A stretch of DNA of 64,000 bases from Bartonella doshiae NCTC 12862 = ATCC 700133 (GCF_000278155.1 NZ_JH725095.1:1-64000), one strand, 5' to 3'. Positions 5,900 through 16,079 are shown, counted from the stretch's first letter. Numbers and translations: made by a program. The notes: generated from the sequence alone by a model not told the origin.

Positions 5900-7957
5900 A
5901 TGAGCGATAGCAAAAAGGATCTTTTTAGTATTTTAAATAATGCGCAGTCTCGAATAAATACAAACGAAAAGAAACTACGTCCTCTAGTAAATTCAGAAGA
6001 GATGGCTTCAAAACAGAATACACAGGAAGATAATTATAATGCCCTTTCTATTCGGGTACTTGAGGGGTTAGAACCCGTACGTTTGCGTCCTGGAATGTAT
6101 ATCGGGGGAACAGATAGCAAAGCGCTACATCATCTATTTGCTGAGATTATTGATAATGCGATGGATGAAGCCGTTGCGGGTTATGCAGACTTGATTGATG
6201 TCTCATTAGATAAAAACGGTTATTTAACTGTCACAGATAATGGACGTGGCATTCCTATCGAAAATCATCCGCAAATGCCTAATAAATCTACTCTTGAAGT
6301 CATTATGACGCAACTCCATTCAGGTGGAAAATTTGATGGAAAAGCTTATCAAACTGCTGGTGGGTTACACGGAGTAGGAATTTCTGTCGTCAATGCTCTT
6401 TCCGACGATATGGAAGTTGAAGTAGCACGAGAACGCAAACTTTACCGCCAACGCTTTTCACGCGGTATTCCTCAGTCTGGATTAGAAGACCTCGGTGATG
6501 TTTATAATCGTCGTGGCACACGCGTTCGTTTCCATCCTGATAGTAAAATTTTTGGCGAAAAAGCAGCCTTTGATCCAGAGAAAATTTATAAAATTGCACG
6601 CTCTAAAGCCTATCTTTTTGGCGGCGTAAAAATTCGCTGGAATTGTGATCCTATCATGCTTGAAGGAAAACAAAATATTCCTGCAAAAGCTATTTTTCAC
6701 TTTCCAAATGGACTAAAAGATTATTTGCTCTCATCACTGGAAAAAGAATATCGAGTAACATCAGAAATTTTTTCTGGAAAAATAAAACAACGTAATGGCC
6801 ATGGTTCCGTTGAATGGGCTATTGCTTGGCATGGTGGTGATGCTTGTATACAATCCTACTGCAATACTATTCCTACCGGAGAAGGAGGAACACATGAAAT
6901 AGGACTGCGTCAAGCTCTTTTGCGCGGATTAAAATCCTATGCTGAGTTAATAGGAAATAAGCGTGCTGCTATTATTACATCCGATGATGTTATGATTTCA
7001 GCAGTTGCAATCCTTTCAATCTTCATAAGAGATCCTGAATTTGTTGGACAAACTAAAGACCGATTAGCAACAATCGAAGCACAGCGTATTGTTGAAAATG
7101 CTATACGTGATCCTTTCGATCATTGGTTAACAAATTCTCCACAGGAATCAACAAAACTTCTTGATTGGGTTGTTGAACGTGCTGAAGAACGTGTTAAACG
7201 ACGCCAAGATAGAGAGATAAATCGAAAAACAGCTGTCCGTAAATTACGTTTGCCTGGCAAACTTGCAGATTGTAGTCAAAACTCTGCAGCTGGCGCTGAA
7301 TTATTTATTGTGGAAGGTGATTCCGCTGGTGGTTCTGCAAAACAGGCACGAAATAGAGCAAATCAAGCCATTTTACCTCTTCGTGGCAAAATCTTAAATG
7401 TAGCCAGTGCCGCACGGGAAAAAATGAGTTCAAGCCAGACAATTTGTGATCTTATACTTGCGCTTGGATGTGGAACGCGCTCCAAATATCGTGAGGAAGA
7501 TCTCCGATATGAACGTATTATCATTATGACGGATGCGGATGTTGACGGTGCTCATATTGCTTCTCTTCTCATTACCTTCTTCTTTCAAGAAATGCCGGAT
7601 CTCATTCGTCAAGGACATTTATACCTTGCTGTACCTCCCCTTTATAGAATATCGCAAGGAGGAAAAATTGCTTATGCACGTGATGATACTCATAAAGATG
7701 AATTACTAAAAACCGAATTTACTGGAAAAACTAAAATTGAAATTGGACGTTTCAAAGGGCTTGGCGAAATGCGTGCTGAACAGCTTAAAGAAACAACAAT
7801 GCATCCTCAAAAACGTACATTGCTACGCATTTCTATTGATATGATGGAAATGCAAGAAACTAAAAATATCGTAGAAAGTCTTATGGGAACTAAACCAGAA
7901 GCAAGATTCCGATTTATACAAGAAAATTCTACTTTTTCTTCTCATCTAGACATCTAA
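5900..7957 (+). CDS. parE: DNA topoisomerase IV subunit B
   Basis: A 685-residue GyrB/ParE type II topoisomerase ATPase subunit. It shows the GHKL motifs EIIDNAMDEAVAGY, DNGRGIPIE and GGLHGVGISVVNALS, the transducer Lys in QTKDRL, and the TOPRIM motifs EGDSAGGSAKQ and MTDADVDGAHI. The C-terminus has RFKGLGEMRAEQLKETTM. With ParC (not in the window) it decatenates sister chromosomes. ParE rather than GyrB is chosen from its length and lack of the GyrB insert; the N-terminal 45-residue tail is typical of alphaproteobacterial ParE. It converges on recJ with 19 bp between stops. Confidence 0.95.
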   Translation: MSDSKKDLFSILNNAQSRINTNEKKLRPLVNSEEMASKQNTQEDNYNALSIRVLEGLEPVRLRPGMYIGGTDSKALHHLFAEIIDNAMDEAVAGYADLIDVSLDKNGYLTVTDNGRGIPIENHPQMPNKSTLEVIMTQLHSGGKFDGKAYQTAGGLHGVGISVVNALSDDMEVEVARERKLYRQRFSRGIPQSGLEDLGDVYNRRGTRVRFHPDSKIFGEKAAFDPEKIYKIARSKAYLFGGVKIRWNCDPIMLEGKQNIPAKAIFHFPNGLKDYLLSSLEKEYRVTSEIFSGKIKQRNGHGSVEWAIAWHGGDACIQSYCNTIPTGEGGTHEIGLRQALLRGLKSYAELIGNKRAAIITSDDVMISAVAILSIFIRDPEFVGQTKDRLATIEAQRIVENAIRDPFDHWLTNSPQESTKLLDWVVERAEERVKRRQDREINRKTAVRKLRLPGKLADCSQNSAAGAELFIVEGDSAGGSAKQARNRANQAILPLRGKILNVASAAREKMSSSQTICDLILALGCGTRSKYREEDLRYERIIIMTDADVDGAHIASLLITFFFQEMPDLIRQGHLYLAVPPLYRISQGGKIAYARDDTHKDELLKTEFTGKTKIEIGRFKGLGEMRAEQLKETTMHPQKRTLLRISIDMMEMQETKNIVESLMGTKPEARFRFIQENSTFSSHLDI

Positions 7958-7976
7958 GCTTTTCTGAACATTCCTT

Positions 7977-9761
7977 TCAAACCACTGCAGCAGCATCAAT
8001 AACGCGTAGCTGTGGATTAATCATTCCATTCCAATAATTCAAACTAAGAGTACCAGCCATATGAATCATTTCACCAATATTTTCAGAAAGAAAAGAACCA
8101 AGTGGTGTTCCTACAGCACGGAATGCTATTCCTTGTAGCTTTTTTCCTTCAATATTAGAAATGACAAGGCGAAAATGCCCTTTTCCAATTTCACACAAAT
8201 TAATTAATCGATGAGAGGGAAGAACAAAAATAGGCGTACTATTCCCTGAACCAAATGGACCTGCTTTTTCAATCATCTCAAACAGATCTTTATTAGCACC
8301 AGAAGCAGAAAGACAACCATCTATACGCAGAGATCTTTGAGTACGCAACTCAGAAACCATTAAAGAAACTTTTCCTTCTAGCCATTCTCGGAAAGTTTCA
8401 ATTTTTGCTGATTGGATAGTGACTCCAGCAGCCATACTATGCCCTCCACCTTTTTCGATTAAATTTAATGCTAATGCTTCACGAACAAGTGTTCCTAAAT
8501 CTATCCCACTAATTGAGCGCCCAGATCCTACGCCACTTCCATCTGCTTTCAAAGCAATTGCAAAAACAGGACAAAAAAAGCGCTCTTTTAAGCGAGATGC
8601 AAGAATACCAACAATTCCCGGATGCCATTCTTGATGAGCAATCACAAGTGACAATGGCGTTTCTTTATTTTGGTAAAGGGAATTAATATAAGCTTCTGCT
8701 TGTGCTAATTGAATACCCTCCATTTCTTGGCGTTCTTGATTAAGTTCATCTAATTGCTCTGCTATTTTATCAGCTTCAGTTTTATCATCGCAACTAAGCA
8801 AACGCGCCCCTAAAGCCTGATCTCCAATACGACCTCCTGCATTAATTCTCGGGCCTAACAAAAAACCTAAATGAAAACTATTTAACGGCTCTCCTATACG
8901 CGCAACTTTGGTTAAAGCTGCTATCCCGAGGTTATACATAGAACGAGCAACTTGAAGCCCTTTAACTACAAAAGCGCGATTAACACCTTGTAACGGAACG
9001 ACATCACATATGGTCGCCAATGCAACAAGATCAAGCATACTTAAAAGGTCAGGAAGCTTTTCTGCAAAGTTTTTCTTCCGCAACAAATGATGAACCCATG
9101 CTAATGTAACAAAGACAACACCAGCAGCACATAAATGCCCCTGTCCAGAAAAATCATCAGGGCGATTAGGGTTGACAAGAGCAACAGCTTCCTGATGAAC
9201 CTCTGACATTTGATGATGATCTAAAACTATAACATCAGCGCCTGCAAGCCTTGCTGCTTTTATTGCATCTGGGCTGTTTGCACCACAGTCAACGGTGATA
9301 ATCAAATGGGCCCCTTCTTGTACGAGCATTCTCATTGCTTGTTCATTTGGACCATATCCTTCAACAATACGATCAGGTATATAAATTTTTATTTCCATAT
9401 CAAAATAACGGAAAAAGCGCGCTACGAGTGCTGATGAACAAGCGCCATCAACATCATAATCACCAAAAACAGCAACCTTTTCTTGATTCAAAATAGCTTT
9501 AACAATGCGCTCTGCTGCGCATTGCATATCCGTAAAGCTTTTTGGATCAGGCATTAAATCACGCAACGTTGGATTGATAAAAACAACAGCTTCAGATTCA
9601 TCCACATTTCTTGCAGAAAGAACGCGCGCTAACGCATCTGGAAAACCAAATTTTTGAGAAATAGCGCGCGCATTGTTTATTCCTCGAATATCAAGGGCAT
9701 CTAACCAAGCCTGACCGCAAGCAGAAGATTCAACATTGAGAAAATAACGGGGGTGCTGCAT
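7977..9761 (-). CDS. recJ: single-strand-specific 5'-3' exonuclease RecJ
   Basis: A 594-residue DHH-family nuclease used in recombination and mismatch repair. Motif I is DYDVDG (101-106), motif II VDCGA, and motif III DHH (181-183) with QMSEVHQEAVALVNPNR. The DHHA1 region carries GPRINAGGRIGD and GGGHSMAAG, which bind Mn and DNA. The C-terminal OB-like part includes GPFGSGNSTPIF. Length is normal. It is transcribed alone toward parE; upstream is a 294-bp divergent spacer shared with rplM. Confidence 0.95.
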   Translation of the reverse strand: MQHPRYFLNVESSACGQAWLDALDIRGINNARAISQKFGFPDALARVLSARNVDESEAVVFINPTLRDLMPDPKSFTDMQCAAERIVKAILNQEKVAVFGDYDVDGACSSALVARFFRYFDMEIKIYIPDRIVEGYGPNEQAMRMLVQEGAHLIITVDCGANSPDAIKAARLAGADVIVLDHHQMSEVHQEAVALVNPNRPDDFSGQGHLCAAGVVFVTLAWVHHLLRKKNFAEKLPDLLSMLDLVALATICDVVPLQGVNRAFVVKGLQVARSMYNLGIAALTKVARIGEPLNSFHLGFLLGPRINAGGRIGDQALGARLLSCDDKTEADKIAEQLDELNQERQEMEGIQLAQAEAYINSLYQNKETPLSLVIAHQEWHPGIVGILASRLKERFFCPVFAIALKADGSGVGSGRSISGIDLGTLVREALALNLIEKGGGHSMAAGVTIQSAKIETFREWLEGKVSLMVSELRTQRSLRIDGCLSASGANKDLFEMIEKAGPFGSGNSTPIFVLPSHRLINLCEIGKGHFRLVISNIEGKKLQGIAFRAVGTPLGSFLSENIGEMIHMAGTLSLNYWNGMINPQLRVIDAAAVV

Positions 9762-9926
9762 CGTCGCTCATTTTACAATGAAAGCAAATAAAATACAATC
9801 AACAGTTAGAAATAAAGCACTCTTTTGAAATATCCGTTCTAGTTTAAAATATGCATAAATAATACAAAATTGTAGTATTATAATACCTCAACCATAAGGC
9901 TCTGTTTTATAAGTTTTTATTTTCTC

Positions 9927-9953
9927 TTGACGTACATCAAAAGACATTATATC
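9927..9953 (+). promoter_or_regulatory. possible promoter for rplM-rpsI
   Basis: TTGACG (9927-9932) is followed 15 bp later by TATATC (9948-9953), a somewhat short-spaced sigma-70-like pair, about 100 bp before the rplM start. It is the best match I see in the divergent recJ/rplM spacer. No experimental support. Confidence 0.35.
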
Positions 9954-10055
9954 AGAGCAAATAATATGCGTTAAATATCGCTATGGTAACAATTTTCAAC
10001 GCAAAGCAACAAAAAATGCCCTTAATATGAAAGGGTTTTAATAAAGGATACTTCT

Positions 10056-10520
10056 ATGGCAACTTTTTCACAAAAGCCAACTGAAGTGGTGAAAAAATGG
10101 GTTATTATTGACGCAGAGAACCTCATTTTAGGTCGTCTTGCCACATTCGTTGCTAACCGCTTACGGGGCAAACATAAAGCTACATTTACTCCACATGTTG
10201 ATGATGGTGACAACGTTATTGTCATTAATGCAGATAAAATAGCTCTCACTGGCAAAAAATATACGGATAAAAAATATTATTGGCATACCGGATATATTGG
10301 TGGAATCAAAGAGCGCACAGCACGCCAAATTCTTGAAGGACGTTTTCCTGAACGCGTTGTTGAAAAAGCCGTTGAGCGTATGATTCCTCGTGGACCACTT
10401 GGTCGTCGCCAATTGAAGAATTTACGTGTTTATGCTGGAAGCCAACACCCGCATGCGGCACAACAGCCCGAAGCTCTTGACGTTGGTGCTTTAAACCGCA
10501 AAAACAAAAGGATTGCTTGA
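10056..10520 (+). CDS. rplM: 50S ribosomal protein L13
   Basis: A 154-residue L13 with the family signatures [47 protein letters not shown] and [31 protein letters not shown]. It binds 23S rRNA early in large-subunit assembly. AAAGGATA precedes ATG 10056. The rpsI start lies 2 bp after its stop, the conserved rplM-rpsI pair. Confidence 0.98.
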   Translation: MATFSQKPTEVVKKWVIIDAENLILGRLATFVANRLRGKHKATFTPHVDDGDNVIVINADKIALTGKKYTDKKYYWHTGYIGGIKERTARQILEGRFPERVVEKAVERMIPRGPLGRRQLKNLRVYAGSQHPHAAQQPEALDVGALNRKNKRIA

Positions 10521-10522
10521 TT

Positions 10523-11008
10523 ATGGCTGAAATTAATTCTCTTTCTGAGCTTGGTGCAGTAACAAATATTGTAGAAGCCAATGAAAATGTCGCTCCTGTC
10601 CATGTGCAAAAGCTTGATTCACAAGGACGTGCCTATGCAACAGGGAAACGTAAAGATGCTGTTGCTCGCGTTTGGATTAAACCAGGCTCTGGCAAAATAA
10701 TCATCAATAATAAAGAATTTGACAAATATTTTGCGCGTCCTGTTCTTAGAATGATTCTTCGCCAACCAATTGTTGCAACAAATAGGGATACCCAATTTGA
10801 TATTGTTGCAACCGTTGCAGGTGGTGGACTTTCTGGACAAGCTGGTGCTGTACGTCATGGCATTTCTAAAGCTTTAACATATTATGAACCAGAACTTCGT
10901 AAAATTTTGAAGAAAGGTGGTTTTCTTACTCGTGATAGCCGTGTTGTCGAGCGTAAAAAATATGGTAAAGCAAAAGCGCGTCGTTCTTTCCAATTTTCAA
11001 AGCGTTAA
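10523..11008 (+). CDS. rpsI: 30S ribosomal protein S9
   Basis: S9 of 161 residues when started at ATG 10523. An in-frame TTG at 10517 would overlap the rplM stop and is less likely. An N-terminal extension of about 35 residues before [21 protein letters not shown] is usual in Alphaproteobacteria. It ends in the basic tail [17 protein letters not shown], whose last residues reach the ribosomal P site. It is cotranscribed with rplM and followed by a clear intrinsic terminator. Confidence 0.98.
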   Translation: MAEINSLSELGAVTNIVEANENVAPVHVQKLDSQGRAYATGKRKDAVARVWIKPGSGKIIINNKEFDKYFARPVLRMILRQPIVATNRDTQFDIVATVAGGGLSGQAGAVRHGISKALTYYEPELRKILKKGGFLTRDSRVVERKKYGKAKARRSFQFSKR

Positions 11009-11026
11009 TTTTATGCAATATACAGA

Positions 11027-11051
11027 GCCTCGTTTTCAACGGGGCTTTTTT
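11027..11051 (+). terminator. intrinsic terminator of rplM-rpsI
   Basis: Stem gcctcgtt (11027-11034) pairs with aacggggc (11038-11045), one G-T pair, loop ttc, followed by six T. It starts 19 bp after the rpsI stop. Confidence 0.85.
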
Positions 11052-11116
11052 GGCAATATAGTCGCAAATGCTTCGTTAACGTTTTAAGTGTTTTTCTACT
11101 ATTATTATGCCAAAGT

Positions 11117-11482
11117 CTAATCCAAAAAGCGCTTTATCATTGTCATAAAATGAGGAACGGAAATGGGCTTGGACATATATTCTTCACATCCACTTGCACG
11201 AATGCGCTCCTCATCTCCTTTCATAGCAAAGGCGGTTACAGCTACAATAGGAATGAACTTAAGATCCTCATCATCTTTTAGCTTTTTAATTACATCAATT
11301 CCTGATACCTCTGGCAATTGAATATCCACAAGGATCAGAGAGGGTGTTGATGAACGAGCCAAATCTAGTGCAAGAAGACCATTACGTGTTTCAACAGTTT
11401 CATAGCCACAGGCTTCTACAAGATCACGGAATAATTTCATATTAAGTTCATTATCTTCCACGATCATGACTTTTTTTGACAT
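11117..11482 (-). CDS. divK: single-domain response regulator DivK
   Basis: A 121-residue stand-alone receiver with no output domain. The acidic pocket is in MIVEDNE, the phospho-acceptor Asp53 in [13 protein letters not shown], Thr in [13 protein letters not shown] and Lys in MSKPIS. The text [18 protein letters not shown] and the C-terminal RFLD match DivK, which relays phosphorylation between DivJ/PleC-type kinases and DivL-CckA in alphaproteobacterial cell-cycle control. In many relatives pleD follows divK; here the gene meets the rpsI terminator with nothing after it. It is preceded by a long spacer and is probably monocistronic. Confidence 0.92.
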   Translation of the reverse strand: MSKKVMIVEDNELNMKLFRDLVEACGYETVETRNGLLALDLARSSTPSLILVDIQLPEVSGIDVIKKLKDDEDLKFIPIVAVTAFAMKGDEERIRASGCEEYMSKPISVPHFMTMIKRFLD

Positions 11483-12346
11483 TAGTATAACTCCACCTTT
11501 TCAGATAAAATGAACAAATAGCAATGAATACGCATTACCTCTTAAATAAGATAAAATGATAAAAAAAATTGTAAACTACAAAGAAATTAAATAGCCTGCA
11601 ATAAAAGTATTTTTTATAATTACAATGATTTCTAACTATTTACCTTCATCAGTTCACAAGAATGGAATCTAATATAATAATAAGATTATATTGCTGTATG
11701 TTTTTAGTGGAACGGTATACTCAGTTTATAAATATTTCAAATAAATCTTACATCTTAAGTCATAGAATAGAAATCATGAAAATTTCATCAAACATGGAAT
11801 CTTTAATAAAAAATAACAAGTTCTTCTTTAAATATGACTTATCATTTCATTATCATAAGCCATCTCTAAATAATCTGCACTCATCTTTTTTTCAAAAATC
11901 TCTAGTTCTTTAATTTTTAAGTTAGATTGTAAATCCGAATTTAGTTTTGACAGAATCAAGCATCTTACAAGTAGCAAAAAGAATGGCTTGTACTAATTGA
12001 AGCTGGTATAGTTAATTATCGACTACCTTCCAATCATTTTAAAGAAATTGCACTTCACGAACAGAAAATTGATAAGTTTCCAAATGATTACTTCTTCAAC
12101 CAGCCAGTCAAAGTTTTCAAAAAATGCAGCAATGCTTCCTTATAGTTAGGATACTCTCCTTTCCCTCATTAAAATTTCAAAAGAAAAACAAATTTTGGAA
12201 AACCAGATTGGACAGTGCTATACAAGAATAAAAATTTACTATATTGTCTATAATATTTATTTTTTCTTGTCTCACTATTTTTTTAAGCCAAAAATAGCTT
12301 TATTAACATACCCTGCTTTAAAAGTTTTTTATTTCTCATCTTCGCT
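11483..12346. other. 864-bp spacer with a possible gene remnant
   Basis: No intact gene is visible. The divK-proximal half is plain AT-rich DNA. A stop-free plus-strand stretch 11975-12145 (56 codons, no ATG) reads EWLVLIEAGIVNYRLPSNHF then KEIALHEQKIDKFPNDYFF, which has a more protein-like composition than its surroundings. It could be the decayed end of a gene lost between divK and its neighbour. I do not recognise the family. Confidence 0.3.
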
Positions 12347-12844
12347 TTAAGATTCTTTTTCAAAGAGATGTGGACTCTCAACAATAAGTTTCTCTCGTGC
12401 TTTTTGTAACAGCTTAATAGCTTCATCAATTTTTGACGGAGAATATAAAGATTCTTTCCCACTCAATAAATGTTGCTTCTCCCTACCTTTATGAAAACAC
12501 TGCATCTGAGATTGAAGGATTCTCATTTCTTGAAAAAAAAGACGTCCAGTTTCTTTAAAACCATTATTAAGTGAGAAAAGTTGATCGAAAATTGATATCA
12601 AAATTTGTTTTAAAAAACGTTCATTTTCTTGACGTTTACGATATTCCAAAATAAGCGCATGACTTATCTCATCTAATTGTTTTTGAGTAGAATCAATTTG
12701 ACGCAATAGGTTCGGCTCTCCCCTTACATTGTCTTTTTTTGCCTTCAAAAGCATTGCATGAATATCTAATAATTTCATTGCGAAATGAGATAAATAATCA
12801 ACTAATGTAGGCGTATTGGTATAGCGTTTTTGTGCAACCATCAT
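12347..12844 (-). CDS. helical protein of unknown function
   Basis: A 165-residue protein I do not recognise. It lacks a signal peptide or membrane segment and is dominated by amphipathic helix: LSHFAMKLLDIHAMLLKAKK, QIDSTQKQLDEISHALILEYRKRQENERFLKQIL, then SKIDEAIKLLQKAREKLIV at the end. Coiled-coil character is likely. Two ATGs (12844 and 12841) are adjacent; AAGTGAG lies just before them. It precedes the DUF900 lipoprotein's 3' end by position only: that gene lies upstream on the same strand with a 137-bp gap, so co-transcription is possible. Codon use is like its neighbours and the frame looks genuine. Confidence 0.6.
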   Translation of the reverse strand: MMVAQKRYTNTPTLVDYLSHFAMKLLDIHAMLLKAKKDNVRGEPNLLRQIDSTQKQLDEISHALILEYRKRQENERFLKQILISIFDQLFSLNNGFKETGRLFFQEMRILQSQMQCFHKGREKQHLLSGKESLYSPSKIDEAIKLLQKAREKLIVESPHLFEKES

Positions 12845-12981
12845 GAACTCACTTAATGACTGGCTTTTACATTTATCCCGCTATTCATTTTTGATTTTAC
12901 AAAATCATTCTAAAGAAAGTGCTAAAAATATCATTCTTTTACTTATTTATATTTGATAAATAATCTTTACTCTTTTCGCAT

Positions 12982-14163
12982 TTAATATCGAGTTAATGGG
13001 GACAAAAGACGTATAGGTGTATAGAGAATAAGATGTGTTGTTTTTTCCAATACACTACTACTATCAGCAAGAATTGCTTGGCTTGGTGATAATTCTGTAC
13101 CCTGCATAATTGTTGAAGCTAAAGAACCTTCTCGAGAAAGAGCCATCAATGTTGGCGAAGATGCAAAGACACTATGTGTCCCACCATCAACATTGGAAAA
13201 ATCAAGCACAGCTATACCATTTTTACGGAGCATTTCAATATCGGAACCATCTCCTACACGATGATGTCCCCCCGTAAGACGTCCTGAAAAAGCGAGTGCT
13301 GTATCTGAACGAGATACCAAAATAGCAGTCGGTTGAGGTAATTTTTTAATATCATTCAGTTGACGCTCAAATACATCAACATCAATATCTGGCGCAGCCA
13401 TTAAAAAACTTGTAATACGATGAATTGGTTTATATTTCCCTCTTAATGCTAAAGTTCTAAATGCTTCCATTATGATAAAATTACCCATAGAATGCGCAAT
13501 AACTGAAATCTGATCAGCATTAGTTTCGCTGAGAAGCGTCAAGAGTTCTATTAATCCATCACGTGCAAAATTTGCGCTATCACGATCATAAATATAAAGG
13601 GGAACTGATCCAGCAGATGGCCATGAATAATGTACAGCAACAACATTTAAAGAATAATCGTAAGTAAACTGAGCTGTACGAAATGTACTATCTGCAAAGT
13701 TATTATTATAACCATGAATAAAAAGAAAAATTTCCCTTTTTCCTTTTGGCTTTTCTGCTAAATCATTATTCAATTTCCGCTTAAACTGTTCTTTATTCTC
13801 GTATTTTTGTAATGCCACTGCTGCAAAATATTTATCGTGAGTAGGTTTATATGCATTTGTTTCCACCATCCCCTTTACATGTTGTTGAGGAATACCTACA
13901 TCAACGCGATTATAATGTACTTTATTTGACCGCTCTACCCCATAAGGCTGAGAATAGTTATTTTGCATCATACGACTTGTTGCAACATATACTGGAATGA
14001 TGGCTTTCGGAGGAATTGGTTCACCTGCAACCTCTCTCTGTACTGCGAGCATAGATGGTGTTGCATGTATCCCATGCCAAAGAACTGCGCGCGTTTTACT
14101 ACATGCTGATAGTAAAGAAAAACAAATAAAGAGTGTCAAATATTTTAATATTGTACTTTTCAC
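12982..14163 (-). CDS. DUF900-family alpha/beta-hydrolase lipoprotein
   Basis: A 393-residue protein with a lipoprotein signal (LLSAC, Cys21). The hydrolase core begins with EIFLFIHGYNNNF (about 144-156), the oxyanion region. The nucleophile elbow is AHSMGN with Ser225; Asp287 in VSRSDTAL and His330 in GGTHSVF complete a plausible triad. The region before it (IPVYVATSRM, GIPQQHVKGMVE) is the usual DUF900 lead-in. Such proteins are predicted envelope esterases or lipases; the substrate is unknown. The body ends in a hydrophobic basic tail. The gene lies 168 bp from tRNA-Leu on the same strand. Confidence 0.85.
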   Translation of the reverse strand: MKSTILKYLTLFICFSLLSACSKTRAVLWHGIHATPSMLAVQREVAGEPIPPKAIIPVYVATSRMMQNNYSQPYGVERSNKVHYNRVDVGIPQQHVKGMVETNAYKPTHDKYFAAVALQKYENKEQFKRKLNNDLAEKPKGKREIFLFIHGYNNNFADSTFRTAQFTYDYSLNVVAVHYSWPSAGSVPLYIYDRDSANFARDGLIELLTLLSETNADQISVIAHSMGNFIIMEAFRTLALRGKYKPIHRITSFLMAAPDIDVDVFERQLNDIKKLPQPTAILVSRSDTALAFSGRLTGGHHRVGDGSDIEMLRKNGIAVLDFSNVDGGTHSVFASSPTLMALSREGSLASTIMQGTELSPSQAILADSSSVLEKTTHLILYTPIRLLSPLTRY

Positions 14164-14331
14164 CGCAACACCACCAGATCTTATTGAAAAGATTCAAGAC
14201 TTCACCTCTGCATACCCCAAAAACTCTCAAAACTATTACTAGGAATGCAATAGTAAATAGTACGCAAAAAAAAATCCTCAACAACACGTACTATATTCTC
14301 TAGAGTTCACTTTTGTTACAAAGAGCTCAAA

Positions 14332-14416
14332 TGGTGCGGTCGAGAAGACTCGAACTTCCACGGGTTGCCCCACAGCGACCTCAACGCTGCGCGTCTACCA
14401 ATTCCGCCACGACCGC
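14332..14416 (-). tRNA. tRNA-Leu (anticodon GAG)
   Basis: The minus strand folds as an 85-nt tRNA with encoded CCA. The acceptor GCGGTCG pairs with CGACCGC, the discriminator is A, and a D-arm with TGGCGGAATTGGTAGAC is present. The anticodon loop TTGAGGT gives GAG, read as Leu (CUC/CUU). The long variable arm and T-arm GTTCGAGTC fit tRNA-Leu. Confidence 0.95.
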
Positions 14417-14553
14417 ACGTGGTGAAACCAAATATGTTGGTTTTTTGGCTTTAACAAATCACAAAGAAAGGTACAAGCCTATTTTCACTTTCCCGTAATT
14501 TATTTTATCCAAACACCTTATAAACTGATATAAATCGTCAAGACATGAATTTA

Positions 14554-15171
14554 CTATGACCTATGAACCATCATCATAAAATGATCTTGCGCAACTTGAT
14601 CTTTCTCATAATAACCGTGAAAACTCGTTGTTATCGTTGTTGCGCCATGCTTTTGAATTCCTCTCATAGCCATGCACATATGTTCCGCTTCAATTAGCAC
14701 CGCAACACCACGAGGCTTCAAATACATTTCTAGAGTATGAGCTATTTGAGCTGTCATCGTTTCTTGTGTCTGTAAGCGACGAGAAAAAACATCTACAATA
14801 CGTGCAATTTTCGAAAGACCAACAATTTTTGCATCAGGAAGATACGCAATATACGCTTTACCAATAATTGGGATCATATGATGTTCACAATGTGAATAAA
14901 AAGGGATATTTTTTACTATTACTGGCTCCTTGTAATCTGAAACCTCTTCAAAAGCTGTACCTAAGATTTCTTCAACCGATTCGCTATAACCGGCAAAAAG
15001 TTCATTATATGCTTTGGCAACACGCTTCGGAGTGTCTAAAAGCCCTTCCCGATCCGGATTTTCTCCCACCCATAAGAGCAAAGTACGAACCGCTGCTTCC
15101 ACTTCTTCAAAACAAGGACGCCTTTTCTCAGATAAATCTGTAGCACCTCCTTTTTTAACGATATTATGCAT
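14554..15171 (-). CDS. folE: GTP cyclohydrolase I
   Basis: A 205-residue FolE-1, which converts GTP to dihydroneopterin triphosphate, the first step of folate synthesis. It has the zinc and active-site motif [42 protein letters not shown], and the second zinc Cys in [22 protein letters not shown]. Length is standard. It is divergent from the Fe-S scaffold gene at 15298, with a 126-bp shared spacer. Confidence 0.96.
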   Translation of the reverse strand: MHNIVKKGGATDLSEKRRPCFEEVEAAVRTLLLWVGENPDREGLLDTPKRVAKAYNELFAGYSESVEEILGTAFEEVSDYKEPVIVKNIPFYSHCEHHMIPIIGKAYIAYLPDAKIVGLSKIARIVDVFSRRLQTQETMTAQIAHTLEMYLKPRGVAVLIEAEHMCMAMRGIQKHGATTITTSFHGYYEKDQVAQDHFMMMVHRS

Positions 15172-15297
15172 TTAAAAACTCCACGCCTAATCCTCTACAA
15201 AGAATTTGCCATATATCCATTCTATTTTGTATAATCTCTATATAAGCGAATTAAAAGCTTAAACAATTACAACTCTAGAAATTTTGGGTAGGAGCGC

Positions 15298-15738
15298 ATG
15301 ATTGACAATATCTATAGTGATAAAATCTTTGAATATGCTGCGCATATAAGCAGAATTGGACGTCTCCATAATCCAGATGCAACGTCAAAAAAGCATGCGC
15401 ACCTTTGCGGCTCAACCATCACGGTAGACCTGAAAGTCAAAAATTGCATTGTTACAGATTTTGCACACGAAGTGCATGCATGTCTTCTAGGGCAAGCATC
15501 TGCTTCACTTTTAGCATCCCATGTCATCGGTCAAACAACAGAAGATCTTACTGCGTTACGCGAAATTATTTATTACATGCTCACGGAAAATGGACCTCCT
15601 CCTCAAGCTCCATTTGAAGCATTTTCTTGCTTGCAGCACATAAAAGACTATAAAACACGTCATGCATCAACAATGCTCGCCTTCGATGCCACTATAGATT
15701 GTATTGAACAGATTGAAAAAAATAAATGCTTAAACTAG
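15298..15738 (+). CDS. NifU/IscU-type iron-sulfur scaffold protein
   Basis: A 146-residue protein of the NifU N-terminal fold, which holds nascent Fe-S clusters. It starts IYSDKIFEYAAHISRIGRLHNPDATSKKHAHLCGSTI with the first Cys, has HEVHACLLGQASASLL with the second, and a third candidate Cys in AFSCLQHIKDYKTRH. This is the form widespread in Rhizobiales just before yidD. TAGGAG precedes ATG 15298. The yidD start overlaps its last 13 bases, so the two are coupled. Specific SufU-like function is inferred. Confidence 0.85.
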   Translation: MIDNIYSDKIFEYAAHISRIGRLHNPDATSKKHAHLCGSTITVDLKVKNCIVTDFAHEVHACLLGQASASLLASHVIGQTTEDLTALREIIYYMLTENGPPPQAPFEAFSCLQHIKDYKTRHASTMLAFDATIDCIEQIEKNKCLN

Positions 15739-16079
15739 ACTATAGACAAAGAAAAAAGCAAACCAGAAATTATACAGGCCTTTGGCGCAAAACACCTGGA
15801 CGATTACTTGGTATTTTTTTGATACGTTTCTATCAAATAACACTTTCCGGTTTTATAGGAAACCAGTGTCGCCATGCACCAACCTGTTCAGAATACACTT
15901 ATGAAGCAATTGCACGCCATGGATTGTGGGCTGGTGCATGGATGGGGATTTTTCGTATCATGCGTTGTGGTCCATTTGGAACCTATGGCTTTGATCCAGT
16001 ACCACCTACCCTTAAAAACTCCTGCTGTTTTTATAAGCCTTGGCGCTACTGGAACATTTCTGCCAAACAAAAGAAATAA
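15726..16079 (+). CDS. yidD: membrane protein insertion efficiency factor YidD
   Basis: A 117-residue YidD with the invariant block GFIGNQCRHAPTCSEYTYEAIARHGLWAGAWMGIFRIMRCGPFG then GFDPVP, including the three conserved Cys. These small proteins assist Sec/YidC insertion of inner-membrane proteins. It is slightly longer than E. coli YidD, with a basic N-terminal extension. It overlaps the scaffold gene's end by 13 bp and is the last gene before the thrS spacer. Confidence 0.92.
   Translation: MLKLDYRQRKKQTRNYTGLWRKTPGRLLGIFLIRFYQITLSGFIGNQCRHAPTCSEYTYEAIARHGLWAGAWMGIFRIMRCGPFGTYGFDPVPPTLKNSCCFYKPWRYWNISAKQKK

Noticed and set aside
11662-11913. Plus-strand 83-codon frame after divK
   Set aside because: Low-complexity AT-driven sequence, no ribosome site, no recognisable motif.
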